A stretch of DNA of 64,000 nt from Zerene cesonia (taxonomy: Eukaryota > Arthropoda > Insecta > Lepidoptera > Pieridae), in contig NC_052115.1 in assembly GCF_012273895.1 (NCBI RefSeq), positions 5,263,183 to 5,327,182 on the forward strand. Direction: 5' to 3'. The notes under the pieces were generated by a model. It worked only from the letters and a program-made list of their open reading frames with translations, was not told the DNA's origin and made no database searches. Each line of letters starts with the position of its first letter. The first letter of the stretch is position 1. The position numbers and the translations under genes are program-made. Positions 44,641 to 57,520 of the stretch are shown in pieces.

Positions 44641-45734
44641 AAAAAGCTTTTTTTTTTCACAACACCAATGACCCGAACGAGGAAATTTACAATTCTAATT
44701 GCGGAATATATTCTATATACGGAATAAGTAAATAAAGTGATCACTCGCTCGCCGGTACGGTAGCACTTTTTTTATCTAATAAAAATTCCACGACTGGTTT
44801 CTAAACGGCTACCGCGCTACGCTCCGCTATTTAATATTGTTGAAATTAGACGTTCGCCGTGTAAACAAACGGGCAGACGTGGTGTAATCAATCGAGATGT
44901 TCAGAAAAACACGCAGACGGAGAGGCGGCATAAAAACTAGTACAGACGCGGATGTTGCTTCTATGTAAAAAAAAGTAGTCGCAACCTCTCTTAGCCTGCC
45001 TATGAACGGCCCTTGGCTGGATCAATGCATCACTAGGCAATTCAATGAGATATCTATCGCGCTATTTGTAGCATCGAGAGGAAATGACTGGTGATATAAA
45101 CAAGTGTAAAAATAAAGTACGATCTACTATGAATTATTTATATCTACCAATGTTACTTCTGATGTATAGATGACCATTTCTAAATAAATGCATATTCCTT
45201 GAAATTTTCTTCATTTGCCGTCTCAGAGTTATTTACAGCAAATTAATAACTGTATAATGCTTAAAAGTAAAGATTATTTCACCATTATACAAAGACGTAA
45301 TGACGTCTAGAAATAAGGACTCCAGCAGTTTTTTTTATATTATATCAATAGACAAATATGACTATAGCATGTCATTCGAATGATTAATATTGTATTTCTT
45401 CTGTGGAATGTTCACAAAACAGCGTAGAATTTAATCTCGACATTTATGAAATCTAAATGATTTAACAAAACATGACGAAATGTATGATTTTTTTTTTAAT
45501 TTAACAAAAGTGAACTAAAAGTGCCAGTCCCTGGGAATTTGATATGTGCATGACGCGTTATTAACGTAATTACATTTCCTTTGACAAATTGAAAGCAAAT
45601 AGGAAAAGTAAAAAATATAATGCGATATAAAGTATTGTCTGCTACCGGGCTAGCTGAAATAATGAATACATTGTATCTATGTTGTTTGCAGTCTTGTTAA
45701 GTGATATACTTTTAGTATATTCCCGTTTTGTTTT

Positions 45735-45871
45735 CCTCAATTCCAAGTCCGTTCTTTCTTTCCTTATCCCTTACTCCTTTAAAGCGGGCAGCGAATGTTC
45801 ATGGACGAGGTGATTGTTGTGATACCATCAGGTGAACCACCAGTTCAGTTGCCCGCTATGACATAAACAAA
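45735..45871 (+). mobile_element. Family B SINE-like copy, 3' half
   Basis: Has CTTTAAAGCGGGCAGCG, ACCATCAGGTGAACCACC and TGCCCGCTATGACATAAAC. The AGCGGGCA / TGCCCGCT stem is intact. Confidence 0.6.
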
Positions 45872-48024
45872 TTACTGTAGAAGCTATAGAACCGTCTTTT
45901 TAATTATGATTTTAAAGTATATGATTATTTTTTATAGCTGAATAATATTATGATAATTTGTTAGTACTCATATTCTTAAGAACATAGGACTATATAAGGC
46001 TAGTCTTAGTAAATGGACACTCGTTCTTTTTAACCGACGATCCCAAAAACGAATGATGTTCTGAATTCGACGTTATTTTTTGATAATATTTCTCGATAAC
46101 TCCGTGTGCTTTCAAATATATCCTTATTATATTTGATACGAAAATGTTGTCACCTGGTACCATTTTTGAGCTTTTTTACTGGCATGGTAACTCTCTCATT
46201 AAAGATTTCGGTGACATTACTTGTAGTTAAGAAGTTCATATAATTAAAAAAGGAAAATGAAACAACACATTCCCATAGTCTGGACGTCGTTTGCTCGGCT
46301 TTAATTATACGACTCGTATTAGTAAATGCCCCATGTAAACTAGCTTGTAATGTTTAATTACATGTAGTTATGTCAAGAACGGATGTAGAGCCATTTGAAA
46401 GTATTTGCAAGAAAGAAAGTTTTAACACAAACATAAATATTTCATTGGCCTTGTAGCGCAATAAAAAAGATAATAATGTGTTTTTTTTAATACTATATTA
46501 AAATATAAATATAGATTACAAGTATATGGCCCGTATGAGAAACAAATAGATCGTTCTAGAATCATACAATCCTATAGCTTATATATTTTTATTAGATGAT
46601 ATTCTATATTCAAATCATTATTATTAAGCTATGTAGATATACCGAGATTCACTAATGTTAATGTCGGCTGTTTGCATCATATAACATGATAATATTTTCA
46701 TGGTATTAGCAATAATATTGGCTCAACTAATTTATATAGCTGATGAAGTAATATTTTCATTAAAACATCGCCTTTATCAACATTTTACCAACGTTGCGTA
46801 CGACGGTGATTCTCAACCGTTGCTTAAATTTTTTAAAAAGTAAGACGAATTAAACAATAACACCTACAAAAGCCAAATGGACAATATTAATAAACCTTTC
46901 TAAAAATAATGTTACAAAATATAAGATAAGTGATGACAGCTTTACACAATACTAAGATTTTTTATTGCCAATCGTAAAATCCATTTTATGGCGAATAATT
47001 AAAAACATTTTTTCATTAAACAATGAATTACATTCGAGTGCTAGAATTACCCGCGGATCTATAAAACGATTTTTTTAAACAATTTCCGGCGGTCGTTGAT
47101 GGGTTTTTATTGGATTGTAAATACATCTCTGACCGGAAATAGCGTTTTAATAGTTTCTTTAGCGCGTCACATCGCTCCAACAACATTGCATTTAGCGATT
47201 ATTTATTCCTTTACAACTGATAACACATCCGTGATTGGGTGCATCTATAGATGTCTAAAATGGCTGTATCAGTGTTGACAGTGGACGATTGCTGCTTTAT
47301 TGAGCGAGTAAAATACTTAAGATTCTGTACCCAAAGAGTAAAACGACGAAGTCGAAGATGTTCGTTGTACATCTGTCTGTATGTCTCTCTGTCTGTCACA
47401 AGGCTGTATCTCATGAACCGTGATAGTAAGACAATTGAAATTTTTAGAGATTATGTATTTCTCATGCCAAGTAATAAAAATTAATGAGTGACCTATTTTT
47501 TTTCAGTTGTTCATTAGCTTATTATATCGATTTTGAATGTTGCTTCTATAAAGAATTGTGAAAATACACACATGCCTACTGTGAATTCTAATTAGCTATA
47601 TATACCCTTTATATTAATAGGAGATTTAGTAATACGTAAGACTAAAACTATATTTTATGAAATAAAGATTATTGACGTAAAGAAACCAACTGTTTTTCTA
47701 CATGGTCACACAACCATTCATCCTTATTAGGTATATTGATTAGAGCGGTTTCACAGAAACGTTCTTCCTTAGTTTGACTAATTTAAATAAACATATCCAA
47801 ACGAATACATTTTTCACAAAACCATATATGTAAAACAAATGACCACACCAGGTCGACGAGGACGCGCGAATACGACAAAGTCACAAAAGTATATGCATCA
47901 TCACGGTTATTAAATGCACAATGTAACAAAATGACTATTGAAATTGTTTTGTTTGTCAGCCTTCAGCTGTAGATCGTGTCTGGGACTAGGTTACATATAT
48001 ATGTTGAATGTATGTTATATTTTT

Positions 48025-48380
48025 GTATGGGAGTCGAGCACGCTTCGACACGATATGGACTAGATAGCAGCGGGAGGGTACCACACCTTCATAGATGAGC
48101 GTGAAATAGTGGCTTGCTATTGTGATTCGTTCGGTAAGTGAGGATGTGGCCAGAAGCTAAAAAGGAGAAGAAGAAGGGTAAGGAAAAGGACACACCTTTT
48201 CATTATTCATCGATCCTTTCTTTATCCCTTATCCAGAAAAGTGGTCAATCTCATTCTTCTTCTTCTCAGCCTTTAGTGAACAATTACTGCTGGCTCACCT
48301 CATTGCACGAGCATATATCGCCTGCAAATGTTAATGGGCCATACTGTTCGATTTACATCAGGTAACTCTGCACAACAAAA
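48025..48380 (+). mobile_element. Family B SINE-like copy, diverged
   Basis: Begins GTATGGGAGTCGAGCACGC and keeps GAGCGTGAAATAGTGGC, TGTTAATGGGCC and CATCAGGTAACT. The middle carries extra purine-rich sequence, and the 3' end is decayed. Confidence 0.55.
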
Positions 48381-50116
48381 ATTACCTGTCCGCCCCGATT
48401 CCGCTCGCAAATGGAGATAAATTCAACAAATCAAGAATCCTAAATATCCGTTCCGCAGTCGAGTTGGATACCTGTTTGTTTCCTTTTCCTCACCCTTCCA
48501 TTCTTTTATTCCCGCCAACAAAACTTTCCTTAGTCTGTACCTTTTAAAATTGTGGAAGCTATTTGCAAAGGCCTTATCTCAGCAAATGTATATAGGCATG
48601 TTAAGGTATAGATATAGAAAAAAGGGACGCAACCAGGAAGTGTCACATCCCCTCGCCTCTAGGAGCACTTGGACCGGTTTTGTTTCTCTTCAATAGTTGT
48701 GATATTATCAGAGTTGGAGATAGAATAATGTTTATTTTATTTTTAGTTCAACAAATTTAACATTCTGGATAATTAAACAATATTATAAGAATTCGTATAG
48801 TACGATCTTGAGGCGGGATTTGAACCGGCGTTTATTATCGAATCGATTAAAATATTTTTCATAGCCTGCATTGCTGCATTTTGGGTATAGTTATACATAA
48901 GGGCTAATATTTTTGCAAACATATTCATATCTCCTCAAAACATACCCCTTTCCAATATAAAAAAACAATCTCAGCTAACGACTTCATAGAACCTCAAAAT
49001 TACGTTCAAAAAATATATTTTCAGAGAAATCAAAACAACCGTCCGTTCAAGGAACGAAATGGACAAAGGGGAAATTTTGTAAATAAGATCAATTGGTAGG
49101 TTGGAGACGGCGCGTTTCCACGATCCTCGCGTTCGCGGAAATTGGGACAATACATCGTGTATTGTCGACGATTTCATTCATTGTGCGCTGAGAGCTGGAG
49201 AACGTTTATTAATTAATGAATAATTAGAAAGAATTAATGAGGAAAAACAGTTCAAAACTAGAACAGTTCTTTGGCAGCATAACTATGATATATAATGTAA
49301 AAATTATATGATTTTAAAATAATTGAAGAGTTTTTGCCTTTTCTTCTATGTAGAAACTGTTTTCTGAGCTATATTTCTGTTTTTTCTACAGGACGTCTCA
49401 TTGAATCAATAAATGTTTAAGTTTTGAAATATTTTTTTTTTAATTGATACTGATTTGTAATTAATAAATATAATTTTATATTAATTTAACAAGCCTTGTA
49501 TATCATTATTTCTATTCTTATTTTGCATGATGATATTGTTACGGCTCTTGAATATCTATATATGACATCTTATCAATTAAAATTGAAAAAATAAAATCGT
49601 AACATAAAATTTTTTAACCATCTCCTATACAAAAGCGTACACGTGTAAAGTGTAAGCTTTCATAGAAATAAAATTTTATGTCCTTATTAAAGGCGTTTGA
49701 AAAGCTCTTTCACGGTCTGTAATCTAATACAGTTTTGTCTAGCCGGCGTGTTTAGGGAAAGCCTTGATAAAAGACCCGTAACTATCGAGAGAATTTGTAA
49801 GGTAATGTAATATGAGAAGTAAAATTATATTTAATGGAATTTCTTAGTTGGAAATTGTAATATAAAACAGTTATAAATATTCATCAAATGCACAATGTTA
49901 TCGAATTTCGATGTCTTTAAAAGGATCTTTGTGCTTTTTAAATATTTCACTGAAATTTTACCATTAACAATACAACATTATCACTATAAATTATGTATTG
50001 CAAAAAATAGAAACTAATATTATGAAATAATCAATTATTAAATGAAGGCCTTTACAATAGATTACGAGAACAAGATTTATAAAAGTTTAATTTTTAGTTT
50101 TATAGCATTGAAATGC
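48381..50116. other. Gene desert, third part
   Basis: 48460-48600 has a further faint family B remnant. At 48810-48832 the minus strand reads CGCCGGTTCAAATCCCGCC, a B-box-like tRNA remnant. Otherwise AT-rich with nothing recognised. Confidence 0.35.
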
Positions 50117-50496
50117 TTTATAAATGAGAAATTTTGAAAGAATAGAAAAAAATTGACCACGAGGCAGGATTCGAACCTGCGTTTCTTGCCTAACCGTAGC
50201 AACGCCTAGCCTCTCGGCCACCCGTGAAGAACCGTGCAAGAAACACAGGTTCGAATCCTGCCTGCCGAGGGGGTCGCGGACGAATTCCAACAAGCACCCG
50301 TGGCCCCTTCACTTATGTGGCTCGACGGAACACAGTGGGGTTTTAGTCGGTAGGAATCCGACATAACCCACGACCTCTTCCCCGGGGGCCGTGGGTATCT
50401 ATGCAAGATTTCCCCACTATAAAAAAAAAAAAAAAGGTTCGAATCCTGCCTCGTGGTCAAATTTTTTCTATTCTTTCAAAATTTCTCATTTATAAA
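50117..50496. repeat. 62 bp inverted repeat enclosing a tRNA-like and a SINE-like sequence
   Basis: 50117-50178 and 50435-50496 are inverted copies with one mismatch. The arms include the T-arm and acceptor end of a tRNA-like sequence plus about 45 bases of flank. Between them lie the rest of the tRNA-like sequence (minus), a second T-arm-like stretch (GGTTCGAATCCTGCC, plus), a body with GGGGTTTTAGTCGGTAGG and a run of 14 or more A ending at about 50434. Confidence 0.65.
50157..50227 (-). tRNA. tRNA-like sequence, probably a pseudogene or SINE source
   Basis: The cloverleaf folds: acceptor TCACGGG with CTCGTGG (two G-U), D arm GCC/GGC, anticodon stem TTGCT/GGCAA, T stem GCAGG/CCTGC with loop TTCGAAT, then T7 (50145-50151), a Pol III terminator. 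The D-loop and T-arm look serine-like, but there is no long variable arm. The anticodon loop ACGGTTA has C instead of the invariant U33, so it is unlikely to be a working tRNA. Confidence 0.4.
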
Positions 50497-51173
50497 AGTT
50501 GTTTATTTTGGACTTATAACTATGTATTTCGGAACGCGCTAAACCCGAAGTTACGCGATTTGCTATAAAACGTGTCCAAAATTTGATAGAAATTTAGCGA
50601 AAAAGGACTGATTTAATGAAATCGACGATAGGCGTGTTAATTTATAATTTGTAGCTAAATTATAATCTTTATTGAACACCAATATCTTTTGACTCTTTCT
50701 AAGACCGACATAACATCTAAAATAGCAGGTGAATATACGTACTTCAGTGTCCAAATATATTCTTTTATGATATGAAATAAGGCAGGTTTGTAAAATAACC
50801 TATTGCCTAACTTAATATAAGGCAATGTACAAACTATAAAAGGCCTGAAGTACCTACCAAATAAATAATGAGAGCTATGCTAAATTAGTAACAATATATC
50901 GTATCTTTTTGTATGATAAGTTTCATATAACTCCAGAATGTTTTTTGCAACAATACCCTCAATTACGTCTAAAATAAGCAGACTTTACTTAGGTTATGAG
51001 GTAATAAATAAACACTCAACGACATCGCCGGTAAAAGGGAATTTCTAATCAGGTATATTTATAGACTTGAGAGTTACAACAATTAAAAAAACATTTTCTT
51101 ACAATAGGACGACTGTTAAAATTAATCTATATAAATAATGTGTAGATAGCATAGACAATATATATATTCTTAT

Positions 51174-51226
51174 GTCATAGTCGGCAATGGAGCTGGTGTG
51201 TCGCTTGATGGTAAGCTGCCATCGTC
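51174..51226 (-). mobile_element. Family B SINE-like 3' fragment
   Basis: On the minus strand the sequence reads TTACCATCAAGCGACACACC and CATTGCCGACTATGACATA, the family B 3' end. Confidence 0.5.
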
Positions 51227-51259
51227 TATCAACATAAATAATATGTTATGTGATATATC

Positions 51260-51408
51260 CAGTGGCGTAGCTATCATAGGGCCAGGTGGTGCAGTGCACC
51301 AGGGCCCCGGAGCTCAGGGGGCCCTCTAACCTCAGCTTTGAAAGAGGGGAGGAGGGCCTGATTCTTTCCCTATGCACCAGGGCCCATGTCCTCCTAGCTA
51401 CGCCACTG
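51260..51408. mobile_element. hAT-type MITE, 149 bp, with perfect 8 bp target duplication
   Basis: The ends are perfect 14 bp inverted repeats, CAGTGGCGTAGCTA and its complement. The flanks are GATATATC at 51252-51259 and GATATATC at 51409-51416, an exact 8 bp duplication as made by hAT transposases. The interior is GC-rich (GGTGCAGTGCACC, GGGCCCCGG) and non-coding. Confidence 0.85.
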
Positions 51409-51577
51409 GATATATCCTGGATTTGATTTTGGCAGCGGTACAAATCATTGCGGTTTGAATGATGATTTCTATCTGTAAAGAACTTTGCCACATTTTTTCT
51501 CTAGCTTTTTTCAAGAAGATATAAACGTATGGGACGAGGTGTTACAATAACATTGTCTTCGAAATCCCCGCGAAAGA

Positions 51578-52731
51578 ACACGTTTGACAAGTTTTCCACT
51601 AGAACAACACAAGTTCGCTTACCCTATAATTTCCTCCGCATACAACTCTCATTANNNNNNNNNNNNNNNNNNNNNNNNNNNNNNNNNNNNNNNNNNNNNN
51701 NNNNNNNNNNNNNNNNNNNNNNNNNNNNNNNNNNNNNNNNNNNNNNNNNNNNNNNNNNNNNNNNNNNNNNNNNNNNNNNNNNNNNNNNNNNNNNNNNNNN
51801 NNNNNNNNNNNNNNNNNNNNNNNNNNNNNNNNNNNNNNNNNNNNNNNNNNNNNNNNNNNNNNNNNNNNNNNNNNNNNNNNNNNNNNNNNNNNNNNNNNNN
51901 NNNNNNNNNNNNNNNNNNNNNNNNNNNNNNNNNNNNNNNNNNNNNNNNNNNNNNNNNNNNNNNNNNNNNNNNNNNNNNNNNNNNNNNNNNNNNNNNNNNN
52001 NNNNNNNNNNNNNNNNNNNNNNNNNNNNNNNNNNNNNNNNNNNNNNNNNNNNNNNNNNNNNNNNNNNNNNNNNNNNNNNNNNNNNNNNNNNNNNNNNNNN
52101 NNNNNNNNNNNNNNNNNNNNNNNNNNNNNNNNNNNNNNNNNNNNNNNNNNNNNNNNNNNNNNNNNNNNNNNNNNNNNNNNNNNNNNNNNNNNNNNNNNNN
52201 NNNNNNNNNNNNNNNNNNNNNNNNNNNNNNNNNNNNNNNNNNNNNNNNNNNNNNNNNNNNNNNNNNNNNNNNNNNNNNNNNNNNNNNNNNNNNNNNNNNN
52301 NNNNNNNNNNNNNNNNNNNNNNNNNNNNNNNNNNNNNNNNNNNNNNNNNNNNNNNNNNNNNNNNNNNNNNNNNNNNNNNNNNNNNNNNNNNNNNNNNNNN
52401 NNNNNNNNNNNNNNNNNNNNNNNNNNNNNNNNNNNNNNNNNNNNNNNNNNNNNNNNNNNNNNNNNNNNNNNNNNNNNNNNNNNNNNNNNNNNNNNNNNNN
52501 NNNNNNNNNNNNNNNNNNNNNNNNNNNNNNNNNNNNNNNNNNNNNNNNNNNNNNNNNNNNNNNNNNNNNNNNNNNNNNNNNNNNNNNNNNNNNNNNNNNN
52601 NNNNNNNNNNNNNNNNNNNNNNNNNNNNNNNNNNNNNNNNNNNNNNNNNNNNNNACACGTTTGACAAGTTTTCCACTAGAACAACACAAGTTCGCTTACC
52701 CTATAATTTCCTCCGCATACAACTCTCATTA
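51578..52731. other. Assembly gap flanked by an identical 77 bp sequence
   Basis: 51578-51654 and 52655-52731 are identical over 77 bases, in the same orientation, and each directly touches the 1000 N run (51655-52654). This is what two contigs with overlapping ends give when a scaffolder joins them without merging. The gap may therefore not exist in the genome. A tandem or terminal repeat is the alternative. Confidence 0.75.
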
Positions 52732-55700
52732 AAACGCGGTAGCCTCACAAGCGAGCAATAAAAAACATTAAATTATAAATTAGGGCAGCGATTTATATCA
52801 ACGTTTTAAGTCGGCCATAACTCTTATTTTTGAATATTTTGTGTCGAAATAACATATTATACCGTACAATTATTCGGCTCATAAATTACAAAAACAACGT
52901 TTTTATTTCACTTGTTGTCCAACACCTTATTTGTCGATGTGTATCTAAAATAAATTGTAGTTATAATGTTGGGTCGGTGAATATATTATCCATTTACATT
53001 ATTTATACATTTGATGCATTTGATTGTGTGAGGTTTTGCCTTTTGTAAATATTCAGCTTACATATATTTTGTAATACAATTATTCTTCTTTAACATTAAC
53101 TAATTTTCCATCCACGATTTCAAACATAAATCTTGTTACATAATATTAATTTATTTAAAAATAGCTTAAATACAAAAAAGCCCATGCGTAGTTCAATCTA
53201 AACCAACATGTATTTAATTTTATATATTACATTATCTCAAAAAACAGGATCTTGAGAATTACAAGTATTTACCAAAATTTTCAATAACAGTTATTTTAAT
53301 CCGGTCATCGTAGGTACCGACATAACCTCACCTTCCAACCACTAAACAAAAAGTTATAAAAGTACAAAATCCGCAGGTACCATTTATTGTGGGGCCAATT
53401 TGACAAACGAAATCTTAATTCGTCTAACAAGCAAAAGGTGTTGAAATTTAATAATACCTACGCTGACTCTCATGCGAGTTATTATAATATTATTAGGTTA
53501 TTTATATATAAAGATATTTTGAGTATATCATAATATTTTAGATATTTCATAAAGCGAGTATGAACAGCTATTAGAGTAGTATCTCAGTAGTATAATAAGA
53601 TGTAGTGGTGTCTTTATTATAACTTCAAAGACGAATACTAAAAAATATACTATAAAATATACTAATACTAAAATATATAAAGTCATGTATATATCACCTG
53701 TGTGACCTTTTTTGATATTATTACCTCTGCCTCTACGTGAGTCAACATTGCATTGGCGGGTGACAAAAAGATTCTAAGAACGGTAACGTAAAAACTTCGT
53801 TTATCAAATTATCAACGAAATTGCGCTTCTAAATTTGCCGCTCGTATAAGATTATGGGAAAACAGCCGGTGTTTGTCAACTGCTCTGTGTCTAGACATGA
53901 TGACATAATGATTGTCTGCGCTGCAACTGCATGCCGCCTGTATACTCGTACACGCCCGCGGCTTCGCCCGCCGTATTTATTTATGAACACACAATTTTGC
54001 ATAAGCTTCGTTTATATGTTATAACATAAGGGAAAAAAAGAAAAGATAAATGTTGAGTAAAAAGATATAACTAAAACTATTAATTTTTTATGTTATCTAT
54101 CATTATTGGCAAACCAAAGTTAAATAATCGATGTCACCGTAAAATTGTAAATACCGTTAGATTAATGTGTGCTTTAAATGTCAAGCAAATGCTAACGAAC
54201 ACACAATTCACAATTCACAATTTTTAGACAGTTTGCAATCTCGCGAGTTACAATATAATCTAACGGATTTTACAATTTTACGGTGACATGTACATTTAAT
54301 AAAACAGCAATCTGATCATTATATGTTTGTTCTATAGACCCCAAAACAATGGTTAATACAAGCTACCTTTAATAAAAAACTTGTTACCGTGGGATAAGAA
54401 AATAAACATGTCATTAAATGATGTATTACTAAAAGATGCTATGGGGGCTATACGGGGGTTAGAGTTATACGCATATAACCTAGAAAATGTCATTCTGCCT
54501 CTTCTTCGAAAATCCACAAAAATTGTAACTCCTCTTCACGTGTCCTAAACCACTTAATAGATAAAGAAGTTTTACCATAGTTTGTCACTTTTTTTAAATT
54601 CAAAACTTTTTAAAGGTGTCATGTTACTATTTGACATTTATTGAAAAAATTCGAACGTAGGACGACTCTACTTCGAGCTTTTTTATTGCAGCGTCGTATT
54701 ATACACGCATATAATACAATGGTGTAATAAATAAGTGTGATACTTATCAAAAACTACAAATTAATTCCATTTTGATGGGTGGCGACTTAATCAGTACCAT
54801 CTTATCTATACAACGTACATAGCGAAGATTTATTTGTTTTGCAGCGAAACGAGGGGAAATCGATCAGTACAGGTGATATCTGAGCTTTAGTTATTTATAA
54901 AATATATAGTTTCTAGAATAAAAAACACATTAAATCTATTTTTTATTGTGTACACAATCGAACCATGTTTGAAGTTATCATAATTAACAGATTTACTCAC
55001 ATCGAATAGAAAGAACAAACAACAAGGAACACAAAAAAGCGAAAGCGTAAAATAACAAAACGGTTAAACATAATGTTAGTAAAGCAGACAGTGTGATGCT
55101 AAAATATTCATTATACATAGGATATACTGGTGAATAGTGAACTATGAATCAGCTACCATATATTATGCAGATAGACAGCGAATTTAGCGCGTCTCTCTAA
55201 AACCGTCCAACCGCAGCCGATTGTTATTCTATTGCATCGCCATGATAATTTGTTGGAATTAGTATTTGCTAACGGAAATCACCGGCAGACTGATTAATAG
55301 ATGCGCGCTCTGTGGCCGACTACTAAATCAATTTACAACATCTATCTGCACATTATTTAACTTCGCTTGTTTTAATTCGGTGACTCATTTGGAGAATGGA
55401 TGGGGGGGATTTAAGGTCTTGTGTGGAATATATATAGTATAAAAGGTGAATATTTAACAGGTGCTTACTGCTTAGACGTTAATTTTAACAAACTGTGTTT
55501 TTTTAATCCCTGAAATGAATTATACTTCAGTAGAGATTTTTTTTCTTCGAAAAGGTACTGAAATACTGTTTATGTGATTAGTCCAGTTGTTAGTTCTTGT
55601 GTTACTTGGAGTATTTGTATCCCATTACAAGCAAGCGTGTCAGAATGTCCCATGGTTTCTTGGTGTCTATAAATGAGAAATTGTTAAAATTAATACAATT

Positions 55701-57337
55701 TAACAAAAGAAACGAAAAACTTATGGCTGCATGCAATGTCTGCATGTTATAAGTGAACGTTGCTAATAATTGAGATTAAATATATATAAAAATCAACTAA
55801 GAAGAATGTTTTAATATAAGCTCCAATATTTAGTACTTTATTTAATGTTAAGCCCACACTATATGATATCTCAAATTTTATTTAATGTATTTATTTAACT
55901 TTAAGGTGCAAACCACTGTCGAAGTTTAAATCTAATGTTTTTGAATAAATTGAGTCACATGTGTGCATATAAAGGAAATGTATTATTGTATACCTGCCAA
56001 TAATCTTAAAGGAATTGGGAGTTGGTTTGGGTATTCTTATTCTTTAATTCAATCTATTTATATTACCTTTTTAGTATTACGTAGTTATATTTGATAGCCA
56101 GGAGTCCTATTAAGGCGCTTAGCCGTTCAAATGACATTCAATATGAAGCTCTTTTACTTTTAATATTGAAGCAGCCAAGAGCACCCACAAATTATAATCA
56201 TTTGTAATACATTAGCAGATTAACATATATCGCGTGCTGTTTGTCAAGCAACGGTACTGATATTGTATATTCAGAAATAGCCATACAGTGGAGTAAACAA
56301 GAGCTATGTAAAGTTGTCGGTTCGACCAAATTCTTGGCATCGCCGGCCGACCCGCATATTTGTCCGGTTTAAGTCTTGTTTCGGAATTCGTTAATGGCTA
56401 ATATTTTGCCGTAGGAAATGGAACACACGTAGTAGTATTTTCGGCGGTCGAGTTGCTTTTTTTTCTATTTAAGACGCATTTATGTAAATAACCCGTTGTT
56501 CTATTTAAGGCGCGATTATGTATTTTAACATAATGTCTTTGAAGTTAATTTTTAATAGGGAATACTTACACGGACCTTTTAATAATAAGATCTTGAAATG
56601 TTTTTTATTACTATAAGAAATATATAAGGCGCTTCTTTGCCTTTGATTAAATAGAACGCTGTTCTCCTAGAACGTCTGAATAAATAGTTATTTAATGCAT
56701 TATAAAAACATACCTAATATTTATTAAAAGCGAACTCTCTCACTAATTAAGATAACGTAGCTGGGACCGGCAAACCATGCACAAAGGTTTCTGCGTATGA
56801 ATTGAAAATATCTGTATTAATTGGCAGCAAATTGCACGAAGTAGTCAATTCTACTAATAAACTAACATGCACATAATTAAAGTACTTAAGCTGATGATGT
56901 ATAAATATTACGTGGAACAGTTTAAAACGTTTATCTAGCAGCGGAAACGCGCGTAATAATATGCCGTGTGTTAACGGACTAGTAAATGATAAACAGTGTA
57001 CACTCAACCGGTGTCCATACCTTAGGGGAAGTTCATTTTAATACTTTCAATCCACTTTACTGTATAAATATGATAATCTGAATATGAATTTTAAATAACT
57101 GCTATTTGGGTTGCGGATAGAAATGGTATTTTGTGAGTGGATAATCGACTCGGTTAGGTAAAGTTTGTAAATGGCTATGTAGTTATAGATAGGGACCTAA
57201 CCTTAAATTTTGTTTCAGTCAATTAACATCTTTATGCGATTATTACTATGTATAATTGGCACGATAATTTGATATATATTTCCTTGACTAAATCATTATC
57301 TTGGGAAGAAACAGAAAATATTAAACTAAACTAGTCT
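52732..57337. other. Gene desert, fourth part
   Basis: AT-rich, no gene recognised. A MITE-like inverted repeat is at 54131. 55180-55400 is GC-balanced with ATTGTTAT and TTAATAGATGCGCGC and is a weak candidate for regulatory DNA. Confidence 0.35.
54131..54289. mobile_element. MITE-like element with 34 bp terminal inverted repeats
   Basis: The left arm 54131-54164 begins ATGTCACCGTAAAATTGTAA. The right arm 54256-54289 is its reverse complement with two mismatches. Total 159 bp, AT-rich, non-coding. The target duplication is not clear, so the superfamily is unassigned. Confidence 0.65.
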
Positions 57338-57520
57338 ATTTCCTTCTCCTAGCCCTTCCCAGTCCATTCCTTCTTTCCAGTCATCAATCCTTTCTTTATC
57401 CCTTAAAAGCGGGCAGCGCATTCTCAGAGGTCTGAGCCTCTGCGAATGTTCATGGGCGGTGGTGATCGATTACCATCAGGCGAACCACCAGCTCAGTTGC
57501 CCGCTATGACATAAAAAAAA
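57338..57520 (+). mobile_element. Family B SINE-like copy, 3' part, well preserved
   Basis: Has CTTAAAAGCGGGCAGCGCAT, GCGAATGTTCATGGGCGG, ACCATCAGGCGAACCACC and TGCCCGCTATGACATAAA with an A tail. Little decay suggests a fairly young copy. Confidence 0.65.

Larger units (their letters stand above)
43367..48024. other. Gene desert, second part
   Basis: No gene recognised. 43730-43920 and 44270-44640 are GC-rich; the second has several CpG clusters (GGCGCGCCTGCACGCAGCGC) and could be a promoter or enhancer. The rest is AT-rich. Confidence 0.35.

Noticed and set aside
50157..50227. Functional tRNA gene
   Set aside because: Folds as a cloverleaf with a terminator, but position 33 is C, there is no long variable arm to go with its serine-like D and T arms, and it sits in a repeat fold-back.
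51529..52761. Long open frames of 345-410 codons across the second N gap
   Set aside because: Created by the N run; the flanking residues repeat because the 77 base contig end is duplicated.
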